Assembly: GCA_964533185.1 (NCBI GenBank)
Contig: CAZHLD010000001.1
Location: forward strand, 144,602-208,601
Direction: 5' to 3'
Origin: CAZHLD01 sp964533185
Lineage (GTDB): Bacteria; Acidobacteriota; Terriglobia; Acidiferrales; UBA7541
DNA length: 64,000 bases
The notes beneath the pieces were generated by a model. It worked only from the letters and a program-made list of their open reading frames with translations. It ran no database searches and had not been told where the DNA came from. This document shows, in pieces, positions 17,966 to 26,922 of the stretch. Every line of letters starts with the position of its first letter. The first letter of the stretch is position 1. The position numbers and the translations under genes were made by a program.

Positions 17966-18100
17966 TCGCACCTCGCCTTCTGCGGATACATCCAGTATAC
18001 CATCCCCTCTCCTGCCCACAACACCGCCTCGCGTCCCGGTTGCTTCCCTATAAGACGTACCAGCGGCCCTCCGCGCTGCCTCACCCATTCCCTCCCAAGT

Positions 18101-18129
18101 GTAGGACAGCGGGTTCTGCAACCCGCCAA
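18101..18129 (+). repeat. Repeat family D unit
   Basis: GTGTAGGACAGCGGGTTCTGCAACCCGCC: a GCGGGTT..AACCCGC hairpin preceded by GTAGG. It lies just downstream of the small gene at 18134-18286 and could end its transcript. Confidence 0.55.
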
Positions 18130-18133
18130 GCCG

Positions 18134-18286
18134 CTATTCCGGCCTCACTGTTTTCTCGCCCGGTCGCAAATCGCGGACTTTGCGTTTTGTCGCTTGCACT
18201 TGTGCGGCTTCCGTTTTGGCCTTCTGCAGGAAGGCTTTGTGGCTCATTCTTTTGCCCAGCTTCTGGTTTAGAAATTTCTGTTTCAT
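18134..18286 (-). CDS. Small basic protein, 50 residues
   Basis: A short open frame starting MKQKFLNQKLGKRMSHKAF and ending GEKTVRPE; it is rich in Lys, Arg, Gln and Ala, very basic and predicted helical. ATG 18286 is preceded by GGAG at about 10 bases. An overlapping longer frame (to 18323) encodes a less protein-like sequence. No family was recognised. It could be a nucleic-acid-binding or ribosome-associated peptide, but nothing beyond charge supports this. Confidence 0.45.
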   Translation of the reverse strand: MKQKFLNQKLGKRMSHKAFLQKAKTEAAQVQATKRKVRDLRPGEKTVRPE

Positions 18287-18553
18287 TTTCGTAATACTCC
18301 ATCACGCATGCTTTCTCCACCACACTCCTATTCTAGCCAATTTCTTGTTTCCAATTTCGAGTTTTGCTCTCCTTCCGGGCCGCGCAATCAGACGCTCCCC
18401 ACGCGGGCTATGCCCCACCCGGGTCGAGAGTCCCGCCCAGCAATTCCTCACCTTTCCACGCTAACTCTTTTCCGTTCTTCGAATTAGCCCTTACTTTCTG
18501 GCCTCCTCAACTGGCATCCCGATTGCCCCTTTGGCAGCCAGAGGCAGATCGCC

Positions 18554-18901
18554 GTGTCCCAGGAGCACACTTCGGACGTTCCACCCTGCGACCCGGAACC
18601 CCCCTCAGACGCGCCCCGACCGAAAAAGGTTCGCGGCACGGTGTACATCACGCCGAACCGCTGCAAAGGGTGTGGTTTTTGCATCGCCTTCTGTCCGCCC
18701 AGGGTGCTCGAGTTCTCCGACGAATTCAATGCCCAGGGCTATCATCCGCCGCGATTCACTAATCCGGACGGCTGCACCGGATGCGACCTCTGCGGTCTCT
18801 ACTGCCCGGACTTCGCCATCTTCGGCGTCATATTGAAGTACGCGCCTCCTGCCGGACGTTCGGCGCCTGCCGCAGAATCCAGTGAGCGAGGTGCCCTATG
18901 A
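18554..18901 (+). CDS. korD: 2-oxoacid:ferredoxin oxidoreductase, delta (ferredoxin) subunit
   Basis: A 115-residue ferredoxin-like subunit with two 4Fe-4S motifs, CKGCGFCIAFCP (about residues 37-48) and CTGCDLCGLYCP (about 74-85). It relays electrons from the thiamine-diphosphate site to ferredoxin. The start is GTG 18554. Its stop overlaps the alpha-subunit start by four bases (ATGA). It is the first gene of a four-gene operon in the order D-A-B-C. Confidence 0.93.
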   Translation: MSQEHTSDVPPCDPEPPSDAPRPKKVRGTVYITPNRCKGCGFCIAFCPPRVLEFSDEFNAQGYHPPRFTNPDGCTGCDLCGLYCPDFAIFGVILKYAPPAGRSAPAAESSERGAL

Positions 18902-20124
18902 AGGCCGACCCCGCTGGCGTCCTCACCGGAACCCATTTCCTCGATGGCGACCAGGCTTGCTGCGAAGGGGCTCTGGCCGCCGGCTGCCGCTTCTCGGCTG
19001 GCTACCCCATCACGCCCTCCACGGAAATTGTCGAACGTTTCGCTCTGCGCGTCCCGCTGATCGGCGGCATGTTTATCCAGATGGAAGACGAGCTGGCCAG
19101 TTCGATCGCGATCGCCGGCGCCGTCTGGGCCGGTGCCAGGGCATTCACCGTCACCTCGGGCCCGGGCTTTTCCCTCATGATGGAGCACATCGGCTATGCG
19201 GCCATGACCGAAACTCCGCTCGTCATCGTGGACGTGCAGCGCGGGGGTCCTTCCACTGGCCTCCCCACTCTCCCCGGCCAGGCCGATATGATGCAAGCGC
19301 GCTGGGGCTCCCACGGCGACTACGAGATCATCGCTCTCTGTCCCACCTCGCCTCAGGAATGCTTTGACCTGATGATCGCTGCCTTCAACCTCTCTGAGCA
19401 ATATCGCACTCCCGTCCTGTTCATGATGGATGAGTGCGTCGGCCACATGACGGAGAAGGTCGTCATTCCTCCCGCCGATAAGATTGAGATCGTCCCTCGG
19501 CGTTTCACCACCGCGCCGCCCGGCTCTTACAAACCTTTCCTTCCCGACCCCGATGGCGTGCCGCCCATTGCTCGCGCCGGCGACGGCCATCGCTTTCACA
19601 TCACCGGTTTGACCCACGATGAACAGGGTTATCCGGCCATGAATGTCAATGCGCAGCAGCAACTCATCCACCGGCTGATTGGAAAAATCCGGGACAATGC
19701 AGGCAAGATTGCCAGCAACGAAGAGCATTTTCTCGATGATGCCGACTTCGTTGTTGTGGCCTATGGCATCACTGCCCGCGTCGCCCTCCGCGCCGTGCAG
19801 ATGGCCCGTGAGCAGGGTGTAAAGGCCGGCCTGCTTCGCCCGGTTGTGGTCTGGCCGTTTCCGCTCGCGCGCATCCGGGAACTGGCCGCGCGGCCCAGCC
19901 TGACCGGCTTCGTCGTCCCGGAGATGAACTGCGGCCAGATGGTGCTCGAAGTCGAACGCGCCGTCGCAGGCCGCGCTCCGGTTGCTCTCCTGCCTCACGC
20001 CGGCGGCACCGTCCATCGTCCCGAAGATATCCTCGCCGCGATCCTCGATTCTGCGGCGGCGGGCTCAGCCCGCCGCTCCACCGGCCAGGTGCACCCGGCG
20101 CCTCTTGCCGAGGTTTCCCGATGA
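18898..20124 (+). CDS. korA: 2-oxoglutarate-type 2-oxoacid:ferredoxin oxidoreductase, alpha subunit
   Basis: A 408-residue subunit carrying the POR N-terminal and core domains: GCRFSAGYPITPSTEI, then QMEDELASSIAIAGAVWAGA and TSGPGFSLM. The gamma domain is encoded separately downstream, as in KGOR-type enzymes rather than fused pyruvate oxidoreductases. The complex oxidatively decarboxylates 2-oxoglutarate (or a branched-chain 2-oxoacid) with CoA and ferredoxin, or runs in reverse as a reductive carboxylase. It overlaps korD at its start and korB at its end by four bases each. Confidence 0.93.
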   Translation: MKADPAGVLTGTHFLDGDQACCEGALAAGCRFSAGYPITPSTEIVERFALRVPLIGGMFIQMEDELASSIAIAGAVWAGARAFTVTSGPGFSLMMEHIGYAAMTETPLVIVDVQRGGPSTGLPTLPGQADMMQARWGSHGDYEIIALCPTSPQECFDLMIAAFNLSEQYRTPVLFMMDECVGHMTEKVVIPPADKIEIVPRRFTTAPPGSYKPFLPDPDGVPPIARAGDGHRFHITGLTHDEQGYPAMNVNAQQQLIHRLIGKIRDNAGKIASNEEHFLDDADFVVVAYGITARVALRAVQMAREQGVKAGLLRPVVVWPFPLARIRELAARPSLTGFVVPEMNCGQMVLEVERAVAGRAPVALLPHAGGTVHRPEDILAAILDSAAAGSARRSTGQVHPAPLAEVSR

Positions 20125-21002
20125 GCTCTTTCGTCAATCTCGCTCCCGCAGTCAATCCGGTCGAGCAGTTTCTCCGCTCCGACCGCATGCCCCACATCTG
20201 GTGTCCGGGTTGCGGGATCGGCACCACCGTGAACTGCTTCTCCCGTGCCCTGCTGCAGGCGAAGCTCAATCTCGATAAGGTCGCGGTCGTCTCCGGGATC
20301 GGCTGCACGGGCCGTGTGGCCGGCTACGTTCAATTCGACTCATTCCACACCACTCACGGCCGCGCCATCCCTTTCGCCACCGGACTCAAGCTCGCCAACC
20401 CGGAGCTCACCGTCGTCGTCTATAGCGGTGATGGAGACCTGATCGCGATCGGTGGGAATCACTTCATTCATGCCGCGCGCCGCAATGTGGACCTGAAGAT
20501 CATCTGCCTAAACAACTTCACCTACGGCATGACCGGCGGCCAGGTGGCTCCCACCACACCCGTCGGAGCCTTCGCCACCACCACGCCCTACGGTTGCTTC
20601 GAGCAGCCCTTCAATCTGCCTTATCTGGCCGAGTCGTCAGGTGCCGTCTACGTCGCTCGCTGGACCTCCTTCCATGTTCGACAGCTCATCCATGCCATGG
20701 GTGAAGCCCTCCGCAAGAAGGGTTTTTCCTTCATCGAAATCCTGAGCCCCTGCCCCACCCTCTACGAGCGCCGCAATCGGCTGGGCGATGGCCTCGACAT
20801 GATGAAGTACTTCAAGGAATCCAGCGTCGTTCGGCATGGCGCCTCCACCCGGGAAGTCGGCCTCACCTTCCAGGGCCCCATTGTTCTCGGCAAGTTTGTG
20901 GATACCGACCGGCCGGACTTCCTCACGCTGATGAACCAGCAGCTCGGCCGCACGCTCGAGGCCGAGTACGACGGCTGCGGAGGCGACCATGTCCGTAGTT
21001 GA
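20121..21002 (+). CDS. korB: 2-oxoglutarate-type 2-oxoacid:ferredoxin oxidoreductase, beta subunit
   Basis: A 293-residue thiamine-diphosphate subunit. HIWCPGCGIGT (about residues 29-39) and GIGCTGR belong to the TPP pocket and cluster contact; GDGDLIAIGGNHFIHAARRN is the Mg-TPP motif, followed by NNFTYGMTGGQ. The length is normal for KorB. The ATG overlaps the korA stop, and its end overlaps the korC start by 14 bases. Confidence 0.94.
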   Translation: MSSFVNLAPAVNPVEQFLRSDRMPHIWCPGCGIGTTVNCFSRALLQAKLNLDKVAVVSGIGCTGRVAGYVQFDSFHTTHGRAIPFATGLKLANPELTVVVYSGDGDLIAIGGNHFIHAARRNVDLKIICLNNFTYGMTGGQVAPTTPVGAFATTTPYGCFEQPFNLPYLAESSGAVYVARWTSFHVRQLIHAMGEALRKKGFSFIEILSPCPTLYERRNRLGDGLDMMKYFKESSVVRHGASTREVGLTFQGPIVLGKFVDTDRPDFLTLMNQQLGRTLEAEYDGCGGDHVRS

Positions 21003-21615
21003 GTTGCAGATTGGCGGCTTCGGTGGGCAGGGTGTGATCCTGGCCGGGATGATCATCGGCCGCGGCCTTTCACTCTACGAGGACTACCACGTCTCCCTCA
21101 CGCAGAGCTTCGGCCCCGAGGCGCGCGGCAGCGCGTGCAGCGTCCAGATCATCATTTCTCGCCAGCCGGTCCTTTATCCCTATCTCACCCGCCCGCACAT
21201 CCTGGTCGCTCTTTCGCAGGACGCCTACCGGCGCTTCGCACCGCACCTGCGTCCGGGCGGCTCGCTGATCATCGAACAGGCCCTGGTGCGTCCCGACGAG
21301 GGCATTTCCTTCGATAGCCCGCCCGCTCGCGAGGGTCGCCCCGCTTGCCCGGCGGGCGAGACCCGCGTCCAGCTCTATCGCGTTCCCGCCATGCGCCTGG
21401 CCGAAGAGCTCGGCCGCAAGATGGTCCTGAATGTCGTTCTGGTGGGTTACTTCACCGCGGTCACGCCGCTCCTCAGTCCCGAGGCGGCCCGCAAGGCTGT
21501 CGCGGAATCCGTCCCTCGCGGCACCGAGAGCCTCAACCTCACTGCCTTCGAGAAAGGCTACGCTTTCGGCCTCTCCCAGCCCTCCACTGTTCCCACTCCG
21601 GCTCTACAGGAATAG
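20989..21615 (+). CDS. korC: 2-oxoglutarate-type 2-oxoacid:ferredoxin oxidoreductase, gamma subunit
   Basis: A 208-residue subunit of the POR gamma family, starting IGGFGGQGVILAG and containing SFGPEARGSACS, both diagnostic. It closes the korDABC operon. A run of AATTTC/GAGTTTC repeat sequence begins 5 bases after the stop; no hairpin terminator was seen before it. Confidence 0.92.
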   Translation: MSVVELQIGGFGGQGVILAGMIIGRGLSLYEDYHVSLTQSFGPEARGSACSVQIIISRQPVLYPYLTRPHILVALSQDAYRRFAPHLRPGGSLIIEQALVRPDEGISFDSPPAREGRPACPAGETRVQLYRVPAMRLAEELGRKMVLNVVLVGYFTAVTPLLSPEAARKAVAESVPRGTESLNLTAFEKGYAFGLSQPSTVPTPALQE

Positions 21616-21620
21616 CGCGT

Positions 21621-21684
21621 TTCGAATTTCAAGTTTCTAATTTCCAGTTTCGAGTTTCCAATTTCCAATTTCGAGTTTCGTTTT
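21621..21684. repeat. AT-rich dispersed repeat family C, long copy
   Basis: About seven tandem imperfect units of TTTC(G/C)AATTTC and TTTCGAGTTTC separate the convergent korC and RDD genes. Step size is about 8-9 bases. It is the longest copy of this family in the window along with 43877-43952. Confidence 0.75.
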
Positions 21685-22656
21685 TCAGGTCTGCAGCGAA
21701 GTGCCAGATTCGACTTCCAGCTCCTGCGGAAAGATCTGTGTGATGTACGTTTGCGAGATCCGGTCTTGCCAGGTCAGGCGGTCCTCGTCCCACAGCGCCC
21801 AGCAGAACCCCAGGAAAGCCGTCGCCGCGGATACCAGGTACCCGAAGCTCCGCCACACCAGTTGCGCTCGTGTCGGCGCACCCCCGTCAAAGCTCACCAC
21901 TTCGAGCCCCCGGATCAGCATCCCCGGCGTCCCGCGCCCCAGCACCGTGAACAGCGTGAAGTATTGGGCATAGAACACCGCCAGTGCAGCGGCGTGCACC
22001 ATCGCGTCCAGCTTGCCAAACTTCAGCTCGCCCCCGAACGCTCTGAACACCGCCAGAAACGCCCCGTACGCCAGCACCAGGAAAGCAGCGTCCAGCAACC
22101 CGGCCCGCTGCCGTTCGCCTAGGTCGGCCACTGGTCGCAACGCCGCATCGCCCGGCGATCCCATTGTCTGCCACTCCGCGCACAGCCGCCCCGCATCCTC
22201 AATCTCGACGGGCTGCGTGACGTCAATTTCCATCCGCTCCACTCGTGCTTCCGCTTCTTGCGTTCGCACCGGCGGCAGCAACGTGTCCTCTTCGATGGGT
22301 GTTTCCGCCTCTGCCTCAAACGCCAGCGCGGTCTGCGCCTCATCCGGACGCTGTCTCCGTCGCCGCGCTCGGTAGGCCTCCAGCCGGGACGCCACTTCCC
22401 CGCGCCAGTCCGTCTCGCCACGCCCCGCAGCGGGCACGGCCGAAAGCGCCAGCGCCCCTTCGCTCCTCGGCCTCAGCACCGGTTCTTCGTCTGGAGACAC
22501 TTCTCTTGTCAGGGAAATTTCGTTCTTTGACGTGAGCCGCGGGTCGCAGAAGGAGCAGAACTCTTCCGGCCCTTCATTGACCGCGCCGCACTGCGAGCAG
22601 GTCTGGATCACCGTTCCGTTTTGCGCTGCGGACGGTCCTCCAGAGGACGCCGCCAT
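21685..22656 (-). CDS. RDD family membrane protein with N-terminal zinc ribbon
   Basis: About 323 residues. Near the N-terminus CSQCGAVNEGPEEFCSFC gives a four-Cys zinc ribbon; a charged, disordered region follows to about residue 180. The RDD domain holds three or four transmembrane helices, with the family Arg and Asp in RAGLLDAAF, GRGTPGMLIRGLEV, and the aromatic/acidic WDEDRLTWQDRIS at the end. RDD domains occur in membrane proteins of largely unknown function. ATG 22656 is preceded by GGGAGG at a somewhat long distance; an upstream extension to 22746 is less likely. Confidence 0.82.
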   Translation of the reverse strand: MAASSGGPSAAQNGTVIQTCSQCGAVNEGPEEFCSFCDPRLTSKNEISLTREVSPDEEPVLRPRSEGALALSAVPAAGRGETDWRGEVASRLEAYRARRRRQRPDEAQTALAFEAEAETPIEEDTLLPPVRTQEAEARVERMEIDVTQPVEIEDAGRLCAEWQTMGSPGDAALRPVADLGERQRAGLLDAAFLVLAYGAFLAVFRAFGGELKFGKLDAMVHAAALAVFYAQYFTLFTVLGRGTPGMLIRGLEVVSFDGGAPTRAQLVWRSFGYLVSAATAFLGFCWALWDEDRLTWQDRISQTYITQIFPQELEVESGTSLQT

Positions 22657-22801
22657 TCTACTCACCAGTACCTCCCGGTCGCCAACCCAACTTCGAACTT
22701 TGTCTCCAATCAAGTACCCCGCTCTGAAACTCCCTCTCTCCTCCACTCATCGCTTCTCTATTTTCCCCGGCCAATGCTAGGCTAGCGGACTCTCTCTGCG
22801 C

Positions 22802-25269
22802 ATGATCACCACTTCGATCCCCGCCTCCATCACACGCAGACTCTCTCGTATCTGCCTGCCCGTTCTTTTGCTTCTCCTCCTCTCCACTCCCGCCTTCGCC
22901 AATACCACTCCACGCACTCAGGTCCGTCTTCCTGCCGGCCGCGACATGGTCGAGCTCGAAGCCCGCCAGCAGCGCCGCGAAGGCCCTCTGCTCATCGCCG
23001 AGGGCGATGTCGAAATCCGCTATCAGGAGCTTCGCTTCCGGGCCGACCACGTCGAATACAACACCGCCACCTCTCAGGCCTCCGCTCGCGGCAACATCCG
23101 CTTCGACTTCCGCACTCAGCACCTCGAAGCCGACGAGGGCACTTACAACGTCCGCTCCGGCCGCGGCTCATTTCGCAAGGTTCGCGGCACCATTCACGTT
23201 CAGCGTCGCCCCAATCCCAACGTCTTGCTCTCTCCCAATCCCCTCTATTTCGAAGCCGAAGAAGTCTCCCGCACTGGCGACCGCACCTACACGATCCTCA
23301 ACGCCTGGCTGACCGTCTGTGAGCCCGGCCGCCCCACCTGGCGTTTCTTCGCCCCTCGCTCCACCTTGCAGGTCGACCGCAAAATCGTCCTCCTCAACGC
23401 CAACTTCCGCCTTCTTTCCATCCCAATTTTCTATCTCCCTTACGCTTCCGCGCCCGCCGGCCGTAATGTCCGCCAGTCCGGCTTTCTCCTTCCCAACATT
23501 GGCAACTCCACTCGCAAGGGCCTGGTCCTCGGCGACTCCTTTTACTGGGCTCCCGCCGAGTGGATGGACCTCACCATCGGCGCACAGCTTTTCAGCCGTC
23601 GCGGCTGGAGCCAGATCGCCGAGTTTCGCGCTCGCCCCTGGGAAAACATGCGCATCTCAGCCGAATACTACGGCGTGGATGACCGCGGCCTCCGCGGCCT
23701 CGACGGCAAGCGCTTCCCCCAGGGCGGCCACACCGTTCGTTTCCAGCTCGAATCCCAGCTCCCTCACGGCTGGCGCACGGTCGCCGACCTCAATCGCCTC
23801 AGCTCCCTCACCTTCCGCCTCGCTTTCGCCGAATCCTTCGGCGAAGCGATCAACTCCGAAGTCCGCAGCGCCGCCTTCGCCACAAACAATTTCCGCGGCC
23901 TCAGCCTCAACTTCTCCTATGCCAACTACAAGAACTTCCTTAACGCCGACCCGGAAACCTCCGTCGTACTCCGCAGCGCCCCGCAGGCCTACATCGGCTC
24001 CGTGGACCAGGCCCCGTGGAAGCGCTGGCCGGTCTACTTCAGCTTCCACGCCTTTGCCGACGGTGTCCACCGCAGCGACCCTGCGCTCGAGTCCCCGGCC
24101 GTCGTCCAGCGCGCCGAGTTCGCCCCCAGCGTCACCGTTCCGCTCCGCTGGGGGCCCTGGCTTGGCATCACGCCCACCTTCCTCGTCCGAACCACTCGTT
24201 ACGGCTCGCAAGTCGTCACCGATACCTCCAGAAATCCCCCCCTGGTCAACGTGGTCGGAAACCCCCTTCACCGCACCACCGCCGAGATCACCGTGGACCT
24301 CCGCCCTCCCTCGCTCGCCCACATTTGGGAGCGCCCCGCCGCTCGCTGGAAGCACACCATCGAGCCGCAAATCCTCTATCGCTTCGTCAATGGCGTGAAC
24401 CGCTTCGGCCGCTTCCTCCGCGTGGATGAAAACGATACGCTCACAGACACCAATGAGCTCGAATACTCCATCACCCAGCGCCTTTTTCGCCGCAGCGGCG
24501 ACGCCCAGGCCGAAGAACTTCTCTCCTGGCGTCTCGTCCAGAAAGTCTATTTCGACCGCACCTTCGGCGGCGCGCTCGTCCCCGGCCGCCGCAATGTCTT
24601 TGCAGCGCTCGACTCCATCACACCGTTCGCCTTTGCCGACTCCCGCCGCCGTTTCTCGCCCATCGTCAGCGATCTGCGCCTCATCCCGGGCGGCCGCTAC
24701 GACGCCCAGCTCCTCATCAACTACGATACCCAGCGCAGCAAAGTCACCGCCTACGGTGGGCTCGTCCGCATGCGCCCCTATCGCGAGTTCTTCATCACCT
24801 TCGCGCAGTTTTCCACCCAGGCCAGCACCATCCTCCAGCCTCGCTCGAATCAGATCCGCGCCCTGGTCGGCTATGGCGAGCTCAACCGCCGCGGCTGGAA
24901 TGGCGCCTTCGGCCTCAGCTACGACTTCCGCCGCAGCTTCCTCCAGAATCAGGTCGCCCAGTTCAGCTACAACGGCGGGTGTTGCGGCATTGCCTTCGAG
25001 TATCGCCGCCTCGCCCTCGGCGCCGTTCGCACCGAAAACCAGTTCCGCGTTGCCTTCATCATCGCCAACATCGGCACCTTCGGTAACCTCCGCCGCCAGG
25101 AACACATCTTCTNNNNNNNNNNNNNNNNNNNNNNNNNNNNNNNNNNNNNNNNNNNNNNNNNNNNNNNNNNNNNNNNNNNNNNNNNNNNNNNNNNNNNNNN
25201 NNNNNNNNNNNNATCATCGCCAACATCGGCACCTTCGGTAACCTCCGCCGCCAGGAACACATCTTCTGA
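22802..25269 (+). CDS. lptD: LPS-assembly protein LptD (outer membrane), reading across an assembly gap
   Basis: The outer-membrane barrel that inserts lipopolysaccharide. It has a signal peptide (LPVLLLLLLSTPAFAN), an OstA/LptA-like jellyroll (about residues 40-150, with EGDVEIRYQELRFRADHVEY) and a long beta-barrel region. The 100 N at 25113-25212 interrupts the last codons. Because the same 55 bases occur on both sides, removing the N and one copy gives a continuous frame of about 770 residues ending QEHIF at TGA 25267. The stop is 2 bases before the amidase ATG, so the two genes are probably co-transcribed. Confidence 0.9.
25058..25112 (+). repeat. Gap-flanking duplicate, left copy (55 bases)
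   Basis: It begins ATCATCGCCAACATCGG and ends AACACATCTTCT, and is identical to 25213-25267. It is an assembly overlap, not a biological repeat. Confidence 0.95.
25113..25212. other. Scaffold gap of exactly 100 N
   Basis: An artificial spacer placed between two contigs. Both flanks carry the same 55 bases, so the true gap length is probably zero or negative. Confidence 0.98.
25213..25267 (+). repeat. Gap-flanking duplicate, right copy (55 bases)
   Basis: Identical to 25058-25112. It supplies the true end of lptD when the gap is collapsed. Confidence 0.95.
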
Positions 25270-25271
25270 CC

Positions 25272-26702
25272 ATGGCCCCTTCCGATTTCAACTTTCTTTC
25301 CATCGAATCCCTTGCCGCTCTCCTCCGCCGCAAAAAACTCTCCCCGGTCGAGCTCACCCGCTCCCTCCTCGACCGCATCTCCCGCCTCAACCCTCATCTC
25401 AACGCCTTCCTCACCGTCACCGCCGATCGCGCCCTCGCCGACGCTCGCCGCGCCGAAAAGGAAATCCGCGCTGGCCGTTGGCGTGGCCCGCTCCACGGCG
25501 TGCCCATCTCGCTTAAGGACAACATCTGGACTCGCGGCATCCGCACCACCGCCGGCTCAAAAGTCCTCGCCGACTTCGTCCCTGACCGCGACGCCACCGT
25601 CGCCCGCCGCCTGCGCCGCGCCGGCGCCGTCCTGCTCGGCAAGACCAACATGCACGAGTTCGCCTACGGCGTCACAAGCACCAACCCTCATTACGGCCCC
25701 GTCCGCAATCCCTGGGACCTCGCGCGCATCCCCGGCGGCTCAAGCGGTGGCTCAGCCGCAGCCCTCGCCGCTGGTCTTTGCTTTGCTTCCATCGGAAGTG
25801 ACACCGGCGGCTCCATCCGCATCCCCGCTGCGCTCTGCGGCGTCGTCGGCCTCAAGCCCACCTTTGGCCGCGTCAGTTGTTTCGGCGTCATCCCGCTCGC
25901 CCGCAGCCTCGACCAGACCGGCCCTCTCGCCCGCACCGTTGCTGACGCCGCCATCGTCCTCCGCGCCATCGCCGGCCGCGACCCGCTCGACCCCACCACC
26001 TCCGCCCGCCCCGTGCCGGATTATCTGCAGGCCCTTCGTCGCAAGCCCGCCCGCGTGCGCCTCGGCTGGCCCCGCGAATACTTCTGGGAAAAGCTCGATC
26101 CCGAAGTCCGTCGCATCGCCGAATCCGCCGCCCGCAACTTTGCCGCTCTCGGCGCTGCTATCGAAGAAGTCTCGCTGCCGCATCTCCGCGCCTCGGAGGA
26201 CCCCAGCACCCACATCGCTCTTGCCGAAGCGCGCCAATTCCACGAGTCCTCCGGCTGGTACCCCGCCCGCGCCGCCGACTACGGCGAAGATGTCCGCAAG
26301 CGCCTCGAGCTCGCCTCCGACGTCCGCGCTGTGGACTACCTCGCCGCCTTCGTCATCCGCAAGCTCCTCAGCGCTGATTTCGACGCCGCCTTCTCTCGCG
26401 TGGACGCCCTCCTCGCTCCCACCACTCCCATCCCCGCTCCTCTCATTGACGCAAAGCTCGCCCGCATCGGCGCCGAAGAGGAGTCCGTCCGCAGCGCCCT
26501 TCTTCGCCTCAATCGCCCCGCCAACTTCGCCGGCCATCCCGCCATTTCCATTCCTTGCGGCTTCACCCGTTCCGGTCTACCCGTCGGCCTCCAGCTTATC
26601 GGCCGCGCCTTCGACGAACAGGCGCTCCTCCGCCTCGCCCTCCTCTTTGAACACTCTCACCCCGCCCATTTTCGCCACCCGCCCTCTCTTTCTTCTCTGT
26701 GA
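25272..26702 (+). CDS. Amidase signature family protein (GatA-like)
   Basis: A 476-residue amidase. The Ser-cisSer-Lys triad is present: Lys in ISLKDNIW (about residue 82), cis-Ser in PGGSSGGSAAA (about 157-167) and nucleophilic Ser in SDTGGSIRIPAA (about 177-188). Sequence around GVIPLARSLDQTGP resembles the GatA subunit of the tRNA amidotransferase, but no gatB or gatC is nearby, and stand-alone amidases share these features. The function is therefore left open between GatA and a general amidase. The C-terminal residues RHPPSLSSL run into a CTCTGTG repeat, which may have replaced the original end. Confidence 0.87.
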   Translation: MAPSDFNFLSIESLAALLRRKKLSPVELTRSLLDRISRLNPHLNAFLTVTADRALADARRAEKEIRAGRWRGPLHGVPISLKDNIWTRGIRTTAGSKVLADFVPDRDATVARRLRRAGAVLLGKTNMHEFAYGVTSTNPHYGPVRNPWDLARIPGGSSGGSAAALAAGLCFASIGSDTGGSIRIPAALCGVVGLKPTFGRVSCFGVIPLARSLDQTGPLARTVADAAIVLRAIAGRDPLDPTTSARPVPDYLQALRRKPARVRLGWPREYFWEKLDPEVRRIAESAARNFAALGAAIEEVSLPHLRASEDPSTHIALAEARQFHESSGWYPARAADYGEDVRKRLELASDVRAVDYLAAFVIRKLLSADFDAAFSRVDALLAPTTPIPAPLIDAKLARIGAEEESVRSALLRLNRPANFAGHPAISIPCGFTRSGLPVGLQLIGRAFDEQALLRLALLFEHSHPAHFRHPPSLSSL

Positions 26703-26818
26703 CCTCTGTCTTCTCTGCGATCTCTGTTTTCTCGGTGCTCTCTGCGTTGAATCTTTTTCTTCTTGTTTCTTTCCCTGTTCTTTCTCTTTCTTTCATCTGA
26801 AATTTGCAATTTCTTCTT
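26692..26818 (+). repeat. Repeat family B followed by family C
   Basis: CTCTGTGACCTCTGTC, CTCTGCGATCTCTG and CTCTGCGTTGAATC units (26692-26760) are followed by CTGAAATTTGCAATTTC (26797-26818). The B repeat begins within the last codons of the amidase gene. Confidence 0.75.
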
Positions 26819-26922
26819 TCCCCTCTCCCCATGCGAAAATACTTCTTTGCCCCGAAGCGCGGCGCGCATTCCGGGCATCCAATCCTGCGTTGCCGCTGGC
26901 TCTCAAGGAGCACCACTGACCA

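Noticed and set aside
18081..18323. 80-residue - strand frame overlapping the small basic protein
   Set aside because: The other frame (18134-18286) has better composition and a better-placed GGAG; this one reads through a family D repeat.
18799..20016. 405-residue - strand frame opposite korA
   Set aside because: It is Gly/Asp/His-rich antisense sequence, while the + strand encodes the full KorA subunit with its conserved motifs.
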